A stretch of 64,000 bases of DNA from Nocardioides sp. (GTDB lineage: Bacteria; Actinomycetota; Actinomycetes; Propionibacteriales; Nocardioidaceae). Positions 33,148 through 41,486 of the stretch are shown piece by piece. The notes under the pieces were generated by a model. The model ran no database searches and was not told where the DNA came from. It saw only the letters and a list, made by a program, of their open reading frames with translations. The number at the start of each line of letters is the position of its first letter. The stretch's first letter is position 1. The stretch lies in assembly GCA_037045645.1 (NCBI GenBank), contig JBAOIH010000001.1, forward strand, positions 1,650,001 through 1,714,000. The letters are read 5' to 3'. The position numbers and the translations under genes are program-made.

Positions 33148-34000
33148 GGATATCGGTGAGAAGGATGCCACGAGCACCCAAATCGTAGAGACGGTCCATC
33201 AAGGGCTGAGACCCCGCGCGCGGCACCATGGCGCGTACGGCGACCCAGCCTTCGCGATGAAGCGGCGAGATGGTCGGCCCCTCGATGCCGGGAGTGAGTT
33301 CGACGGCGGCCTCCACCGCCGGCTCGGGGATGTCGTAGTCCATCATCACGTAGGACCGGGCCACCAAGACGCCGCGGATGCGGCGTTGGAAGACCTCGAA
33401 ACCGGCCGGATCGTCGGTGCCCGCCCGCTTGATCAGCAACGCCTCGGACTGCAGCAACGGCTCGCCGAAGGTCTCCAACCCGGCCGCACGCAGTGTCGAT
33501 CCCGTTTCGACCACGTCGGCGACCGCGTCCGCGACCCCGAGTTGGATCGAGGTCTCGACGGCGCCGTCGAGCCGGGTGACCGAGGCTTCGATCCCCCGCT
33601 GTTCAAGGAAGCCGTGCACCAGACCGGCGTACGAGGTGGCGATCCGCTGCCCCGCCAGATCCTCAAGGTTCTGGAATCGGCCGATCGGGCCGGCGAAACG
33701 GAACTGGGCGCGACCGAAACCGAGCGCGAGCACCTCGTCTGCCTTCGCGCCCGAGTCCTGCAACAGATCGCGCCCGGTGATCCCGAGGTCGAGTTGTCCC
33801 TCGCCGACATAGACCGCGATGTCGCGTGGACGCAGGTAGAAGAACTCGACGCCGTTCTCGGCGTCGACCAGGCGCAGTTCCTTGCTGTCGCTGCGCTGGC
33901 GATAGCCCGACTCGCGCAGGATCTCCGTCGCCGCCTGCGAGAGCGAGCCCTTGTTGGGGATCGCGATCCGCAGCAGCGGAGCCGAGGGAAGCTCGGTCAT
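33131..34000 (-). CDS. hisG: ATP phosphoribosyltransferase (long form)
   Basis: This enzyme carries out the first step of histidine synthesis, joining PRPP to ATP. The 289-aa product is the long, histidine-regulated hexameric form. The N-terminus LLRIAIPNKGSLSQ and EFFYLRPRDIAVYVG are in the periplasmic-binding-protein-like catalytic lobes. The C-terminal ~75 residues (GPTISPLHREGWVAVRAMVP) form the regulatory domain. It overlaps hisE by 1 bp (TGATG). Confidence 0.96.
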   Translation of the reverse strand: MTELPSAPLLRIAIPNKGSLSQAATEILRESGYRQRSDSKELRLVDAENGVEFFYLRPRDIAVYVGEGQLDLGITGRDLLQDSGAKADEVLALGFGRAQFRFAGPIGRFQNLEDLAGQRIATSYAGLVHGFLEQRGIEASVTRLDGAVETSIQLGVADAVADVVETGSTLRAAGLETFGEPLLQSEALLIKRAGTDDPAGFEVFQRRIRGVLVARSYVMMDYDIPEPAVEAAVELTPGIEGPTISPLHREGWVAVRAMVPRAGSQPLMDRLYDLGARGILLTDIHACRL

Positions 34001-34263
34001 CAGAGCTTCTCGTACACGTCGTGAAGCGTCACGCCGCTGGCCAGCATCAGCACCTGCGCGTGATAGAGCAACTGCGAGATCTCTTCCGCGGTCCGCTCGG
34101 GGCCCTCGTGCTCGGCGGCCATCCAGGATTCGGCGGCCTCCTCGACCAACTTCTTGCCGATCTGGTGCACGCCGCCGTCGAGAGCCCTCACCGTGCCGGA
34201 GTCTTCGGGGCGGATCTTGGCCTTCTCGCTGAGTTCGTGCCACAACTCGTCGAACGTCTTCAC
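34000..34263 (-). CDS. hisE: Phosphoribosyl-ATP pyrophosphatase
   Basis: An 87-aa all-alpha MazG-like pyrophosphohydrolase that performs the second step of histidine synthesis. The metal-binding EEAAESWMAAEHEG and EEISQLLYHAQVLM regions are clear. It is translated just ahead of hisG and lies 36 bp after ribH, the usual actinobacterial order. Confidence 0.96.
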   Translation of the reverse strand: MKTFDELWHELSEKAKIRPEDSGTVRALDGGVHQIGKKLVEEAAESWMAAEHEGPERTAEEISQLLYHAQVLMLASGVTLHDVYEKL

Positions 34264-34299
34264 GAGATCAAGCCTAATCGGCCGACCACCCCAGGGGGG

Positions 34300-34779
34300 T
34301 CACGGTCCCTCCGGCGCGAGACCGCGCAGCGTGAGCGCCGTCTCGAGCGCCGCCGAGGCGGCTTCGAATCCCTTGTCCTCCGCAGAGCCGGGCAGGCCCG
34401 CACGGTCGAGGGCCTGTTGCTCGTCATCGCAGGTCAGCACACCGAAGCCCACCGGCACACCTCGGTCCAACACCACTCGGGTGAGACCGTCGGTGGCGGC
34501 CGAGCAGACGTACTCGAAGTGTGGCGTGCCACCGCGAATGACCACGCCGAGTGCGACGACGGCATCGTGGGTCTTGGCCAAGGCGTCCGCCACCACGGGA
34601 AGTTCGAACGTGCCGGGAACGCGTACGACCGTGGGCTCGGCACCCGCGGCTTCGCAGGCACGTCGTGCGCCGGCCAGCAGTCCGTCCATCACCACTGTGT
34701 GCCATGACGCTGCGACGATCGCGACCGTGATGTCGGACGCATCGACCTGTTTGGCCTCGGGAGCCCCGTGTCCGGCCAT
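34300..34779 (-). CDS. ribH: 6,7-dimethyl-8-ribityllumazine synthase
   Basis: This enzyme condenses the ribityl-pyrimidine with dihydroxybutanone phosphate, the penultimate riboflavin step. The product is 159 aa. Motifs include the substrate loop VPGTFELPVVADALAK and the phosphate-binding GVVIRGGTPHFEYV. The ATG at 34779 lies 1 bp past the ribBA stop. It is the last gene of the riboflavin operon. Confidence 0.96.
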   Translation of the reverse strand: MAGHGAPEAKQVDASDITVAIVAASWHTVVMDGLLAGARRACEAAGAEPTVVRVPGTFELPVVADALAKTHDAVVALGVVIRGGTPHFEYVCSAATDGLTRVVLDRGVPVGFGVLTCDDEQQALDRAGLPGSAEDKGFEAASAALETALTLRGLAPEGP

Positions 34780-34780
34780 C

Positions 34781-36001
34781 TCAGTCCACCTCCAGGTCGG
34801 GAAGGGCATGGCCCATCCGGTCGCGCTTGGTGCGCAGGTAGTCGATGTTGTGGTCGTTGGGGTGTGGCGTCAGGGCAACGCGCTCGATGACCTCGATGCC
34901 GAAGTCCTCCAACGAGGTCACCTTCTCGGGGTTGTTGGTGAGCAGGCGCACCGATGTCACGTCAAGGTCGCGCAGGATCTGCGTGGCCGTGCCGTAGTGG
35001 CGCGCGTCGGCCGGCAGGCCGAGGTCGAGATTGGCGTCGACGGTGTCACGCCCCACATCTTGGAGTGCGTACGCCTGCAGCTTCGCCACGAGTCCGATCC
35101 CCCGCCCCTCGTGGCCACGCAGGTAGACGATCACGCCTCTCCCCTCGTCGACGATCTGCAGCATCGCCTCGTCGAGTTGTGGTCCGCAGTCACAGCGCGC
35201 ACTCGCGAACACGTCCCCGGTCAGGCATTCCGAATGCACGCGAGTAAGGACGGGTGCGTCACCCGCGAGGTCACCGTAGGCGAGCGCGAGATGTTCGGAG
35301 CCGTCGATCGTGATGCGGTAGCCGTACGCCGCGAAGTTTCCGTACTTGGTCGGCAGCCGGGTCTCGGCGACACGCTCCACATGGGTCTCGTGACGTCGGC
35401 GGAACCGGACCAGGTCCTCGATCGAGATCATCGTCAGGCCGTGCTCGTCGGCGAATTCGCGCAGTTGCGGGCCGCGCTTCATCGTGCCGTCGTCGTTGAC
35501 CACTTCGACCAGCACGCCCGCCGGGGTCAGCCCCGCCAGGTTGCACAGGTCGACGGCCGCCTCGGTGTGACCACGGCGTACGAGCACTCCCCCCTCGCGG
35601 TAACGCAACGGGAACACATGCCCGGGCCGGGTGAGTTCCCACGGCTCGGTGGCCGAGTCCGCGAGCGTGCGTACGGTGCGGGCGCGGTCCGCGGCGCTGA
35701 TCCCGGTGGTGACGCCGTCGCGCGCGTCGACCGAGATCGTGTACGCCGTGCGATACGCGTCCTTGTTGTGCGGAGTCATCAGCGGGATCTCCAGCCGGTC
35801 CAGGATCTCACCGGGCAACGGCGCGCAGATCACGCCACTGGAGTGCCGGATCGTGAACGCCATCAGTTCAGGAGTCGCCTTCGCGGCGGCGAAGATCAGA
35901 TCGCCTTCGTTCTCGCGATCCTCGTCGTCGACCACGATGACCGCCTTGCCGAGGGCGATGTCCTCGATGGCGCGCTCAACCGGGTCGAGCCGGACGCTCA
36001 C
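34781..36001 (-). CDS. ribBA: Bifunctional dihydroxybutanone phosphate synthase / GTP cyclohydrolase II
   Basis: A 406-aa fusion. The N-terminal half makes 3,4-dihydroxy-2-butanone 4-phosphate from ribulose 5-phosphate (VVDDEDRENEGDLIFAA, then RPGHVFPLRYREGG). The C-terminal half opens GTP and has the zinc cysteines in ECLTGDVFASARCDCG and the loop LRGHEGRGIGL. The GTG start at 36001 overlaps the transporter stop by 4 bp (GTGA). Both catalytic sets look complete. Confidence 0.96.
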   Translation of the reverse strand: MSVRLDPVERAIEDIALGKAVIVVDDEDRENEGDLIFAAAKATPELMAFTIRHSSGVICAPLPGEILDRLEIPLMTPHNKDAYRTAYTISVDARDGVTTGISAADRARTVRTLADSATEPWELTRPGHVFPLRYREGGVLVRRGHTEAAVDLCNLAGLTPAGVLVEVVNDDGTMKRGPQLREFADEHGLTMISIEDLVRFRRRHETHVERVAETRLPTKYGNFAAYGYRITIDGSEHLALAYGDLAGDAPVLTRVHSECLTGDVFASARCDCGPQLDEAMLQIVDEGRGVIVYLRGHEGRGIGLVAKLQAYALQDVGRDTVDANLDLGLPADARHYGTATQILRDLDVTSVRLLTNNPEKVTSLEDFGIEVIERVALTPHPNDHNIDYLRTKRDRMGHALPDLEVD

Positions 36002-36690
36002 CCCACCACCCCCGCGTGCTCCCCTGCGGGAGTCGCGTCCACGGTGGTGCGGCTGGCCCGCCACCAGACGAAGAAGCCGATCACCACGAAGACGGCGTAG
36101 AACAGGTACATCCCGGCTGTCGGGTAGTAGCCGGCTTGGATCAGCGTGGTGACGCCGACGATGTCGACCAGGATCCACACCAACCAGAACTCCACCCAGC
36201 CACGTGCCATGCCATAGGTCGCGAGCATCGAACCGGCCAGGATCCAGGCTTCCGTCGTGGGGCCCCAGGAGCCGATCTTGGTCAGCAGCCAGTAGGCCGC
36301 GGCGTACCCCACGACACCGAGGACCACGAGTTGGGCGCGTTCGGCCAAGGTTGCCCAGCGGGGCGCGATGGCACCACCGTCGCTCGCGCCTCCGGCCGCC
36401 TGCACGCTGCGCCAGCGCCACCAGCCGTAGATCGCGACCAGAATGAAGAACACTTGCCGCCCTGCTTGTCCCCACAACGGTTCGTCGGTCACCCCAGAGA
36501 GTTCACCGGAAGCAAACACGGTGAAGAGCAGCACATTGCCGATCAGTCCGACCGGCCAGGCCCAGACCAGGCGCTTCATCCCGAGGATCGCGCTGGCGAG
36601 GCCGAAGACGTTGCCGATCACCTCGCGCGCACCCAACTCGCCGCCGGGGACGGGGATGGTGCCGTGGATCAGCCATTCGAGCAGGTTCAC
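35998..36690 (-). CDS. pnuX: PnuC-family transporter, probably riboflavin importer PnuX
   Basis: A 230-aa membrane protein with about seven helices and PnuC-family segments (WPVGLIGNVLLFTVF, FILVAIYGWWRW, FWLVWILVDIVGV). PnuC proteins move vitamin nucleosides by facilitated diffusion. It lies inside the riboflavin operon behind an FMN riboswitch, as PnuX does in Corynebacterium, so riboflavin is the likely substrate rather than nicotinamide riboside. Start GTG at 36690 and stop both share 4-bp overlaps with ribE and ribBA. Confidence 0.82.
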   Translation of the reverse strand: MNLLEWLIHGTIPVPGGELGAREVIGNVFGLASAILGMKRLVWAWPVGLIGNVLLFTVFASGELSGVTDEPLWGQAGRQVFFILVAIYGWWRWRSVQAAGGASDGGAIAPRWATLAERAQLVVLGVVGYAAAYWLLTKIGSWGPTTEAWILAGSMLATYGMARGWVEFWLVWILVDIVGVTTLIQAGYYPTAGMYLFYAVFVVIGFFVWWRASRTTVDATPAGEHAGVVG

Positions 36691-37286
36691 TTGGGGTCCT
36701 TCCGGCCGAGCAGGCGCTCGACGTATTTGGCGATGACGTCGACCTCGAGGTTCACGAGGTCGCCGGGACTGCGATGTCCCAGAGTGGTGCGAGACAAGGT
36801 TTCGGGGATGAGGCTCACGGTGAAGGACTCGGCGCCGACGTCCACGACGGTCAGGCTCACGCCGTCGACGGTGATCGAGCCTTTGGTCACCAGATAGTGC
36901 TCGAGGGCGGGTGGCAGCGAGATCTCCACGACCTCCCAGTGCTCGGAGGGCGTACGGCTCACCACGACGCCGGTGCCGTCGACGTGCCCTTGGACGATGT
37001 GTCCGCCCAGACGCGACGTAGCCAGCACCGCTCGTTCGAGGTTGACGCGAGTGCCGGGCTCGATGCCCTTGAGTGAGGTCTTGTCGAGGGTCTCCTGCAT
37101 GACGTCGGCTGTGAACACGCCCTCGTCGCAGTGCGCAACCGTCAGACAGACGCCGTTGACGGCGATCGAGTCGCCCAGGCGTACGTCGGTGGTGACCAGC
37201 GGTGCCCGTACGGCCACCCTGCGGGCATCGCCCTGCTCGACCACCTCGGCGATCTCCCCGAGTTCTTCCACGATTCCGGTGAACAT
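36687..37286 (-). CDS. ribE: Riboflavin synthase, alpha chain
   Basis: This enzyme converts two lumazine molecules to riboflavin. The 199-aa product has the expected two lumazine-binding repeats, the first starting MFTGIVEELGEI and the second around GHVDGTGVV. The ATG at 37286 follows the ribD stop by 1 bp, and I preferred it to one three codons earlier. Some annotations call this gene ribC. Confidence 0.95.
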   Translation of the reverse strand: MFTGIVEELGEIAEVVEQGDARRVAVRAPLVTTDVRLGDSIAVNGVCLTVAHCDEGVFTADVMQETLDKTSLKGIEPGTRVNLERAVLATSRLGGHIVQGHVDGTGVVVSRTPSEHWEVVEISLPPALEHYLVTKGSITVDGVSLTVVDVGAESFTVSLIPETLSRTTLGHRSPGDLVNLEVDVIAKYVERLLGRKDPK

Positions 37287-37287
37287 C

Positions 37288-38331
37288 TCACGCAACCTTC
37301 CGCTGAAGCGTCAGTCGTACGTTGGTCGAGTCGTCGGCGTGCGCTGGTTCCAGGACAGTGACATCGACCACGTCGAGGTGCAGCGCGTCGGCGAGGGTCT
37401 CGATTCCCAGGTCCCCGACCGCGCTTCGGCCGGCGCCCAGCAGCATCGGCGCGACGTAGACGACGATCTCGTCCACGAGGTCGGCGTTGAGGAATGCGGC
37501 GGCCAGGGTCGGACCGCCTTCGAGGAAGACGCGGTGGATTCCGCGGGCTCTCAGGTCGCTCAGCGCCGCGTGGGGATCGCGGGTGAGGAGTCTGACCGTC
37601 TGCGCGTCCGCGTTGAAGACCCGCCGGCCGCCCGACAGGTCGCGCAGCCCCATGACCACACGCATCGGTTGAACGGCCAGCGGGAGATCGTCGTGCCCGC
37701 GCACGGTCAGCAGCGGATCGTCGACCGCAACCGTGTTGGTGCCGACCAGGATCGCATCGCAGCTAGCACGCAGACGGTGGGTGTCGCGCCGGGCTGCCAC
37801 GGAGGAGACCCACCGCGACGTGCCATCGGCGGCGGCACTGCGTCCATCGAGGGTGGTGGCGAACTTCCACAGCACGTACGGGCGGCCAAGCCCGGTCGCG
37901 ACCGTCCAGTCGGCGTTGAGTTCTGCTGCCTGCGCCCCGAGAAGCCCGGACTCGACATCGATCCCGGCGTCGCGGAGCCGCCGCGGCCCACCGGCGGCCG
38001 CCGGGTTGGGGTCCGCCTGGGCGAAGACCACCCTGGCGACCCCCGCGTCTATGAGGGCCTGGGAGCAGGGACCCGTACGACCGGTGTGGTCGCACGGTTC
38101 CAGCGTGACCACTGCAGTCGCGCCGCGAGCCGCCGCGCCGGCCTTCGCCAGTGCCTGGGCCTCGGCATGGGGCGTTCCCGCGCCTTCGTGGTGCCCCTGC
38201 GCGATCGTCCGGCCCGTGCTGTCGAGCAGGATGCAGCCGACCTGGGGGTTCGCGGAGCGTGGACCCGTCGCCGCCAGGGTCAGCGCACGCGACATCGCCG
38301 CGGTCTCCGCTGCCGTGAAGGTCACTGCCAT
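37288..38331 (-). CDS. ribD: Bifunctional riboflavin deaminase/reductase RibD
   Basis: A 347-aa enzyme. The N-terminal zinc deaminase has HAEAQAL and EPCDHTGRTGPC. The C-terminal reductase domain includes FATTLDGRSAAADGTSRW. It performs the second and third steps from GTP toward riboflavin. The ATG at 38331 sits directly against AGGAG. A GTG two codons later (38325) has a better spacing of about 6 nt and may be the true start. It is the first gene behind the FMN riboswitch. Confidence 0.95.
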   Translation of the reverse strand: MAVTFTAAETAAMSRALTLAATGPRSANPQVGCILLDSTGRTIAQGHHEGAGTPHAEAQALAKAGAAARGATAVVTLEPCDHTGRTGPCSQALIDAGVARVVFAQADPNPAAAGGPRRLRDAGIDVESGLLGAQAAELNADWTVATGLGRPYVLWKFATTLDGRSAAADGTSRWVSSVAARRDTHRLRASCDAILVGTNTVAVDDPLLTVRGHDDLPLAVQPMRVVMGLRDLSGGRRVFNADAQTVRLLTRDPHAALSDLRARGIHRVFLEGGPTLAAAFLNADLVDEIVVYVAPMLLGAGRSAVGDLGIETLADALHLDVVDVTVLEPAHADDSTNVRLTLQRKVA

Positions 38332-38403
38332 CTCCTGGTCCGGGTGCGGACGCCAGGGGGCAGAGCGGTGGTAGCGCGACGGGTGCGCTCGCCACCGCCG
38401 CGT

Positions 38404-38522
38404 GCGCTTTCCATCCGGACTGTGACCGTCGGTCCAGGAGTTCCACCTGGTCAACCGTCCACCCTTGCGAGTGGCCGGGTCGCGGACTATCACCGCCGGT
38501 GCGGAATTTCACCGCCCCCAGT
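38404..38522 (-). ncRNA. FMN riboswitch (RFN element)
   Basis: Read on the minus strand, the region contains the conserved pieces GGCGGTGAAATTCCGCACCG, GGCGGTGATAGTCCGCGACC, GACCAGGTGGAACTCCTGG and CACAGTCCGGATGGAAAGC in the right order, as in RFN elements. It ends about 73 nt before ribD. FMN binding would reduce expression of ribD-ribE-pnuX-ribBA-ribH, probably by hiding the start region or ending transcription. Confidence 0.95.
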
Positions 38523-38697
38523 GCACGCGAGCTAGTTGCTTGCGGGGTGCAGCCTGCCATACCCGGCGTACTGAAAACCATGGCGGTCGGTTGCGTGGAC
38601 ACGTGAAAGCCACCACAGTGGGAGTCTGACCAGCCGTCGCAGTTCGGGCTCGACGCGGTCGTGAGACGGGCGTTGTCGGGCCGGTGAGGAGTTCCCG
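38523..38697. other. Control region between the riboflavin operon and a plus-strand gene
   Basis: No gene is seen. The riboflavin operon promoter must lie here on the minus strand, but no clear -35/-10 pair could be chosen. GAGGAG at 38686-38691 is the ribosome-binding site of the gene at 38698. Confidence 0.5.
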
Positions 38698-39072
38698 ATG
38701 CAGTTGCCCAATCTCCGTGCTCCCCAAGTCGAGTTGGCGATCAAGGAGCTGGCGGTCGACCCTGCCGATGTCGACCAGGACACCTATCCGGTGTGGATCC
38801 GGCTGACGCGTCCGCTCACCGTGCACGAGCGGCTTGCGCTGGAGCGGATCGCACCGGAGGAGCGGATCGAGGCTGACGCGGTGGTGCTTCATGGCGTCCG
38901 GCTCGACGACGTCGCCCACGACATCGTCGAGTGGACGCGGCGTATCGACCATGCCGGGCGCGAGGGCGTACGGCTCGAGACTGAAGCCAAGGTGACCAGC
39001 GCGGAAGCCCAGGACCGGATCCGCGAGGAGCACCTCAACCGGTCATCCGATCCGGGTCAGTTCATGCACTGA
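38698..39072 (+). CDS. Hypothetical protein
   Basis: A 124-aa soluble protein, acidic and probably helical in its second half (EWTRRIDHAGREGVRLETEA). No family is recognised. The ATG follows GAGGAG by 6 nt, one of the best ribosome-binding sites in the window, so translation is well supported. It lies alone on the plus strand between the riboflavin control region and rpe, with which it converges. Confidence 0.75.
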   Translation: MQLPNLRAPQVELAIKELAVDPADVDQDTYPVWIRLTRPLTVHERLALERIAPEERIEADAVVLHGVRLDDVAHDIVEWTRRIDHAGREGVRLETEAKVTSAEAQDRIREEHLNRSSDPGQFMH

Positions 39073-39079
39073 GTCGATC

Positions 39080-39742
39080 TCAGGCGCTCGCCTGTCCGGC
39101 CTTTTCTCGCAACCGGTTCACCATCGCATCCGGGTCGGCGGCCGAATAGACCGCGCTGCCCGCCACGAACGTGTCCGCACCCGCTTCGGCGCAGCGTTCG
39201 ATCGTCTCTTCGCTGACTCCGCCGTCGACCTGGAGCCAGACCTCGCCGCCCGTGCGCTCGATCAATGCGCGTGCCTCCCGGATCTTGGGCAGACACAGGT
39301 CGAGGAACTTCTGGCCGCCGAATCCTGGCTCCACCGTCATGATCAGCAGCATGTCGAGTTCGGGGAGGAGGTCGGCGTACGGCGTCACCGGCGTCGCCGG
39401 CTTCAACGCCATGCTGGCCCTTGCTCCCTGCTTGCGCAGTTCCCTCGCCAGTCGGATGGGAGCCTTGGTCGCCTCGACGTGGAAGGTCACCGACCGCGCG
39501 CCAGCTTCGGCGTACGCCACTGCGTTGCGGTCGCAATCCTCGATCATCAGATGCGCGTCCAGCGGCGTTTGTGTCGCCTTGGAGATCGCCTCGACCATGG
39601 TCGGCCCGAAGGTCAGGTTGGGCACGAAGTGGTTGTCCATGATGTCGACGTGGATCCAGTCGGCGCTGGGGATGCGGCCGATCTCGGCGGCGAGATTGGC
39701 GAAGTCGGCGTTGAGGATGCTCGGCGTGATCTGGATACCCAC
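39080..39742 (-). CDS. rpe: Ribulose-phosphate 3-epimerase
   Basis: This TIM-barrel enzyme interconverts ribulose 5-phosphate and xylulose 5-phosphate. It is 220 aa from a GTG at 39742. Motifs include ITPSILNADFANL, the metal-site segments HVDIMDNHFVPNLTFGP and DAHLMIED, and the phosphate-binding LQVDGGVSEET. TAGGAT lies 7 nt before the GTG. The upstream in-frame ATG lies inside the LigD-like gene. It supplies the pentose pool used by the nearby riboflavin genes, though co-regulation is not shown. Confidence 0.94.
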   Translation of the reverse strand: MGIQITPSILNADFANLAAEIGRIPSADWIHVDIMDNHFVPNLTFGPTMVEAISKATQTPLDAHLMIEDCDRNAVAYAEAGARSVTFHVEATKAPIRLARELRKQGARASMALKPATPVTPYADLLPELDMLLIMTVEPGFGGQKFLDLCLPKIREARALIERTGGEVWLQVDGGVSEETIERCAEAGADTFVAGSAVYSAADPDAMVNRLREKAGQASA

Positions 39743-39752
39743 GTCGGCGATC

Positions 39753-40703
39753 CTAGGGGTCGGGCGGCCCATCGCCCTGCTCAGCTTCGTCGCGATCCGC
39801 CCAGGCGCGCAGCGGCGCGATGTCGAAGACGTGGTCGTCGATGTCGTGCATCAGGTCACCGATGTCGGCGAAGCGCGCCGGCATGGTGGCCATGGTGAAG
39901 TCCCGCGGCTCGCAGGCGTCGATCTCGTCCCAGCGCACGGGCGCCGAGACCCGGGCATCGGGCAGACCGCGTACGGAGTAGGCCGCGGCGATCGTGTGAT
40001 CGCGGGCATTCTGGTTGTAGTCGACGAACAGGTGCGCGGGATCGCGGTCCTTGCGCCACCAGGCGGTTGTCACGTCGTCGGGTGCGCGACGCTCGACCTC
40101 GCGCGCGAACGCGAGGGCTGCCCGGCGTACGTCCTTGTGGTCACCCTCGGGCTTGATCCGCACGTAGATGTGCAGACCCTTGCTGCCGCTGGTCTTCGGG
40201 TAGCCGACTGCGCCGAGTTCGTCGAGGATCTCGTGAGCGACGTGCGACACCCGCTGCACCTGCGCCCAATCGGACTCCGGCCCGGGGTCGAGATCGATGC
40301 GCCACTCGTCGGGGACCTCGGGATCTTCGCGGCGGCTGTTCCACGGGTGGAACTCGACCGTCGACATCTGCACCGCCCAGATGACGCTGGCCAACTCCGT
40401 CACGCAAAGTTCGTCGGCGGTGCGCTTCCAGCGGGGGAAGAACAGTTCGACGGTCTCGACCCAATCTGGAGCGCCACTCGGGAGCCGCTTCTGGTGCACC
40501 TTGTCGCCCGCCAGGCCCTTGGGGAACCTGTGCAGCATCGTGGGTCGCTCCCACAGGGCGTTGACGATGCCGTCGCCGACGCTGAGGTAGTACTCGACCA
40601 GGTCGAGCTTGGTGGCGCCGGTCTCGGGGAAGTAGACGCGGTCGGGGTTGGTGACCTTGATGACGCGACTGTCCACTTCGATCTCGGTGAACGGGGACGC
40701 CAT
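39753..40703 (-). CDS. LigD-type polymerase domain protein (stand-alone PolDom)
   Basis: A 316-aa archaeo-eukaryotic primase/polymerase of the LigD type, used in bacterial end-joining repair. Metal-binding aspartates are in WRIDLDPGP. SGSKGLHIYVRI and the later VSAPVRWDEI are family signatures. It lacks the ligase and nuclease domains of full LigD, as in other actinobacteria where they are separate genes. Those partners and Ku are not in this window. TAGCGT (40711-40716) lies 7 nt before the ATG, so it is probably leaderless. Confidence 0.9.
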   Translation of the reverse strand: MASPFTEIEVDSRVIKVTNPDRVYFPETGATKLDLVEYYLSVGDGIVNALWERPTMLHRFPKGLAGDKVHQKRLPSGAPDWVETVELFFPRWKRTADELCVTELASVIWAVQMSTVEFHPWNSRREDPEVPDEWRIDLDPGPESDWAQVQRVSHVAHEILDELGAVGYPKTSGSKGLHIYVRIKPEGDHKDVRRAALAFAREVERRAPDDVTTAWWRKDRDPAHLFVDYNQNARDHTIAAAYSVRGLPDARVSAPVRWDEIDACEPRDFTMATMPARFADIGDLMHDIDDHVFDIAPLRAWADRDEAEQGDGPPDP

Positions 40704-40744
40704 GAGCAGCACGCTAGTCGGTCGGCCCTCGTACGCTCGCTCAC

Positions 40745-41476
40745 ATGGTCAACTTCACCCAGCCGCCGGTCGTGCGGGTTTCGCTGCGACCGGACCCTGA
40801 GTTGGCTGCCGGTGAGTGGCCGCTGACCATTCCTGCGGTCGCACAGATCGCCGAGTCGGGACTTGGGTTGACCAAGGGCGTGACGTTCCTCGTCGGAGAG
40901 AACGGCTCGGGCAAGTCGACCGTCGTCGAGGCGGTGGCTCAGGCGTACGGCCTCTCACCCGAGGGCGGCTCCACGTTCAGCCGGCACTCGACTCGGGAGA
41001 CCGAGTCGCCGTTGGGGCGGGCCCTGCAGGTCCAGCGCGGGCTGGGGGCCACCAAGTGGGGCTTCTTCTTGCGCGCGGAGACGATGCACGGCTGGTATTC
41101 CTACATCGAGGAACGCCCCAACGTCCGCAACCCGGATCCGCGTTATCACGAGATGAGCCACGGCGAGTCGTTCCTCGCGGTGCTGGAGTCACGCTTCGAT
41201 TCGGGCGGCTTCTTCTGCCTCGACGAGCCCGAAGCCGCGCTGTCGTTCTCGTCGACGCTGGCGTTGATCGCGGTCCTGCAACGAGTTGTCGCAGAGGGCG
41301 GCCAGGTGTTGTGCGCGACCCACTCCCCCGTGCTGGCGGCACTGCCCGGCGCGAGAATCCTCGAGGTCGGCGACTGGGGGCTTCGCGAGACGACCTGGGA
41401 CGAACTCGACCTCGTGTGGCACTGGCGGCGCTTCCTGAGCGCACCTGAGTCGTACCTGCGACACCTGTCGGACTGA
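40745..41476 (+). CDS. AAA family ATPase (SMC/ABC-like predicted ATPase)
   Basis: A 243-aa ABC-type ATPase with Walker A FLVGENGSGKSTVVE, signature-like EMSHGESFLAVL, Walker B GFFCLDEPEAALS and H-loop CATHSP. This is the compact single-domain type seen alone or in defence and repair settings. No partner gene is adjacent, so its role is open. TACGCT lies 7 nt before the ATG and is divergent from the LigD-like gene, 41 bp away. Confidence 0.85.
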   Translation: MVNFTQPPVVRVSLRPDPELAAGEWPLTIPAVAQIAESGLGLTKGVTFLVGENGSGKSTVVEAVAQAYGLSPEGGSTFSRHSTRETESPLGRALQVQRGLGATKWGFFLRAETMHGWYSYIEERPNVRNPDPRYHEMSHGESFLAVLESRFDSGGFFCLDEPEAALSFSSTLALIAVLQRVVAEGGQVLCATHSPVLAALPGARILEVGDWGLRETTWDELDLVWHWRRFLSAPESYLRHLSD

Positions 41477-41486
41477 ACTCGCGGGC

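Noticed and set aside
34154..36100. A 648-codon plus-strand frame opposite ribH and ribBA
   Set aside because: The minus-strand genes carry all known motifs, while the plus-strand frame has none.
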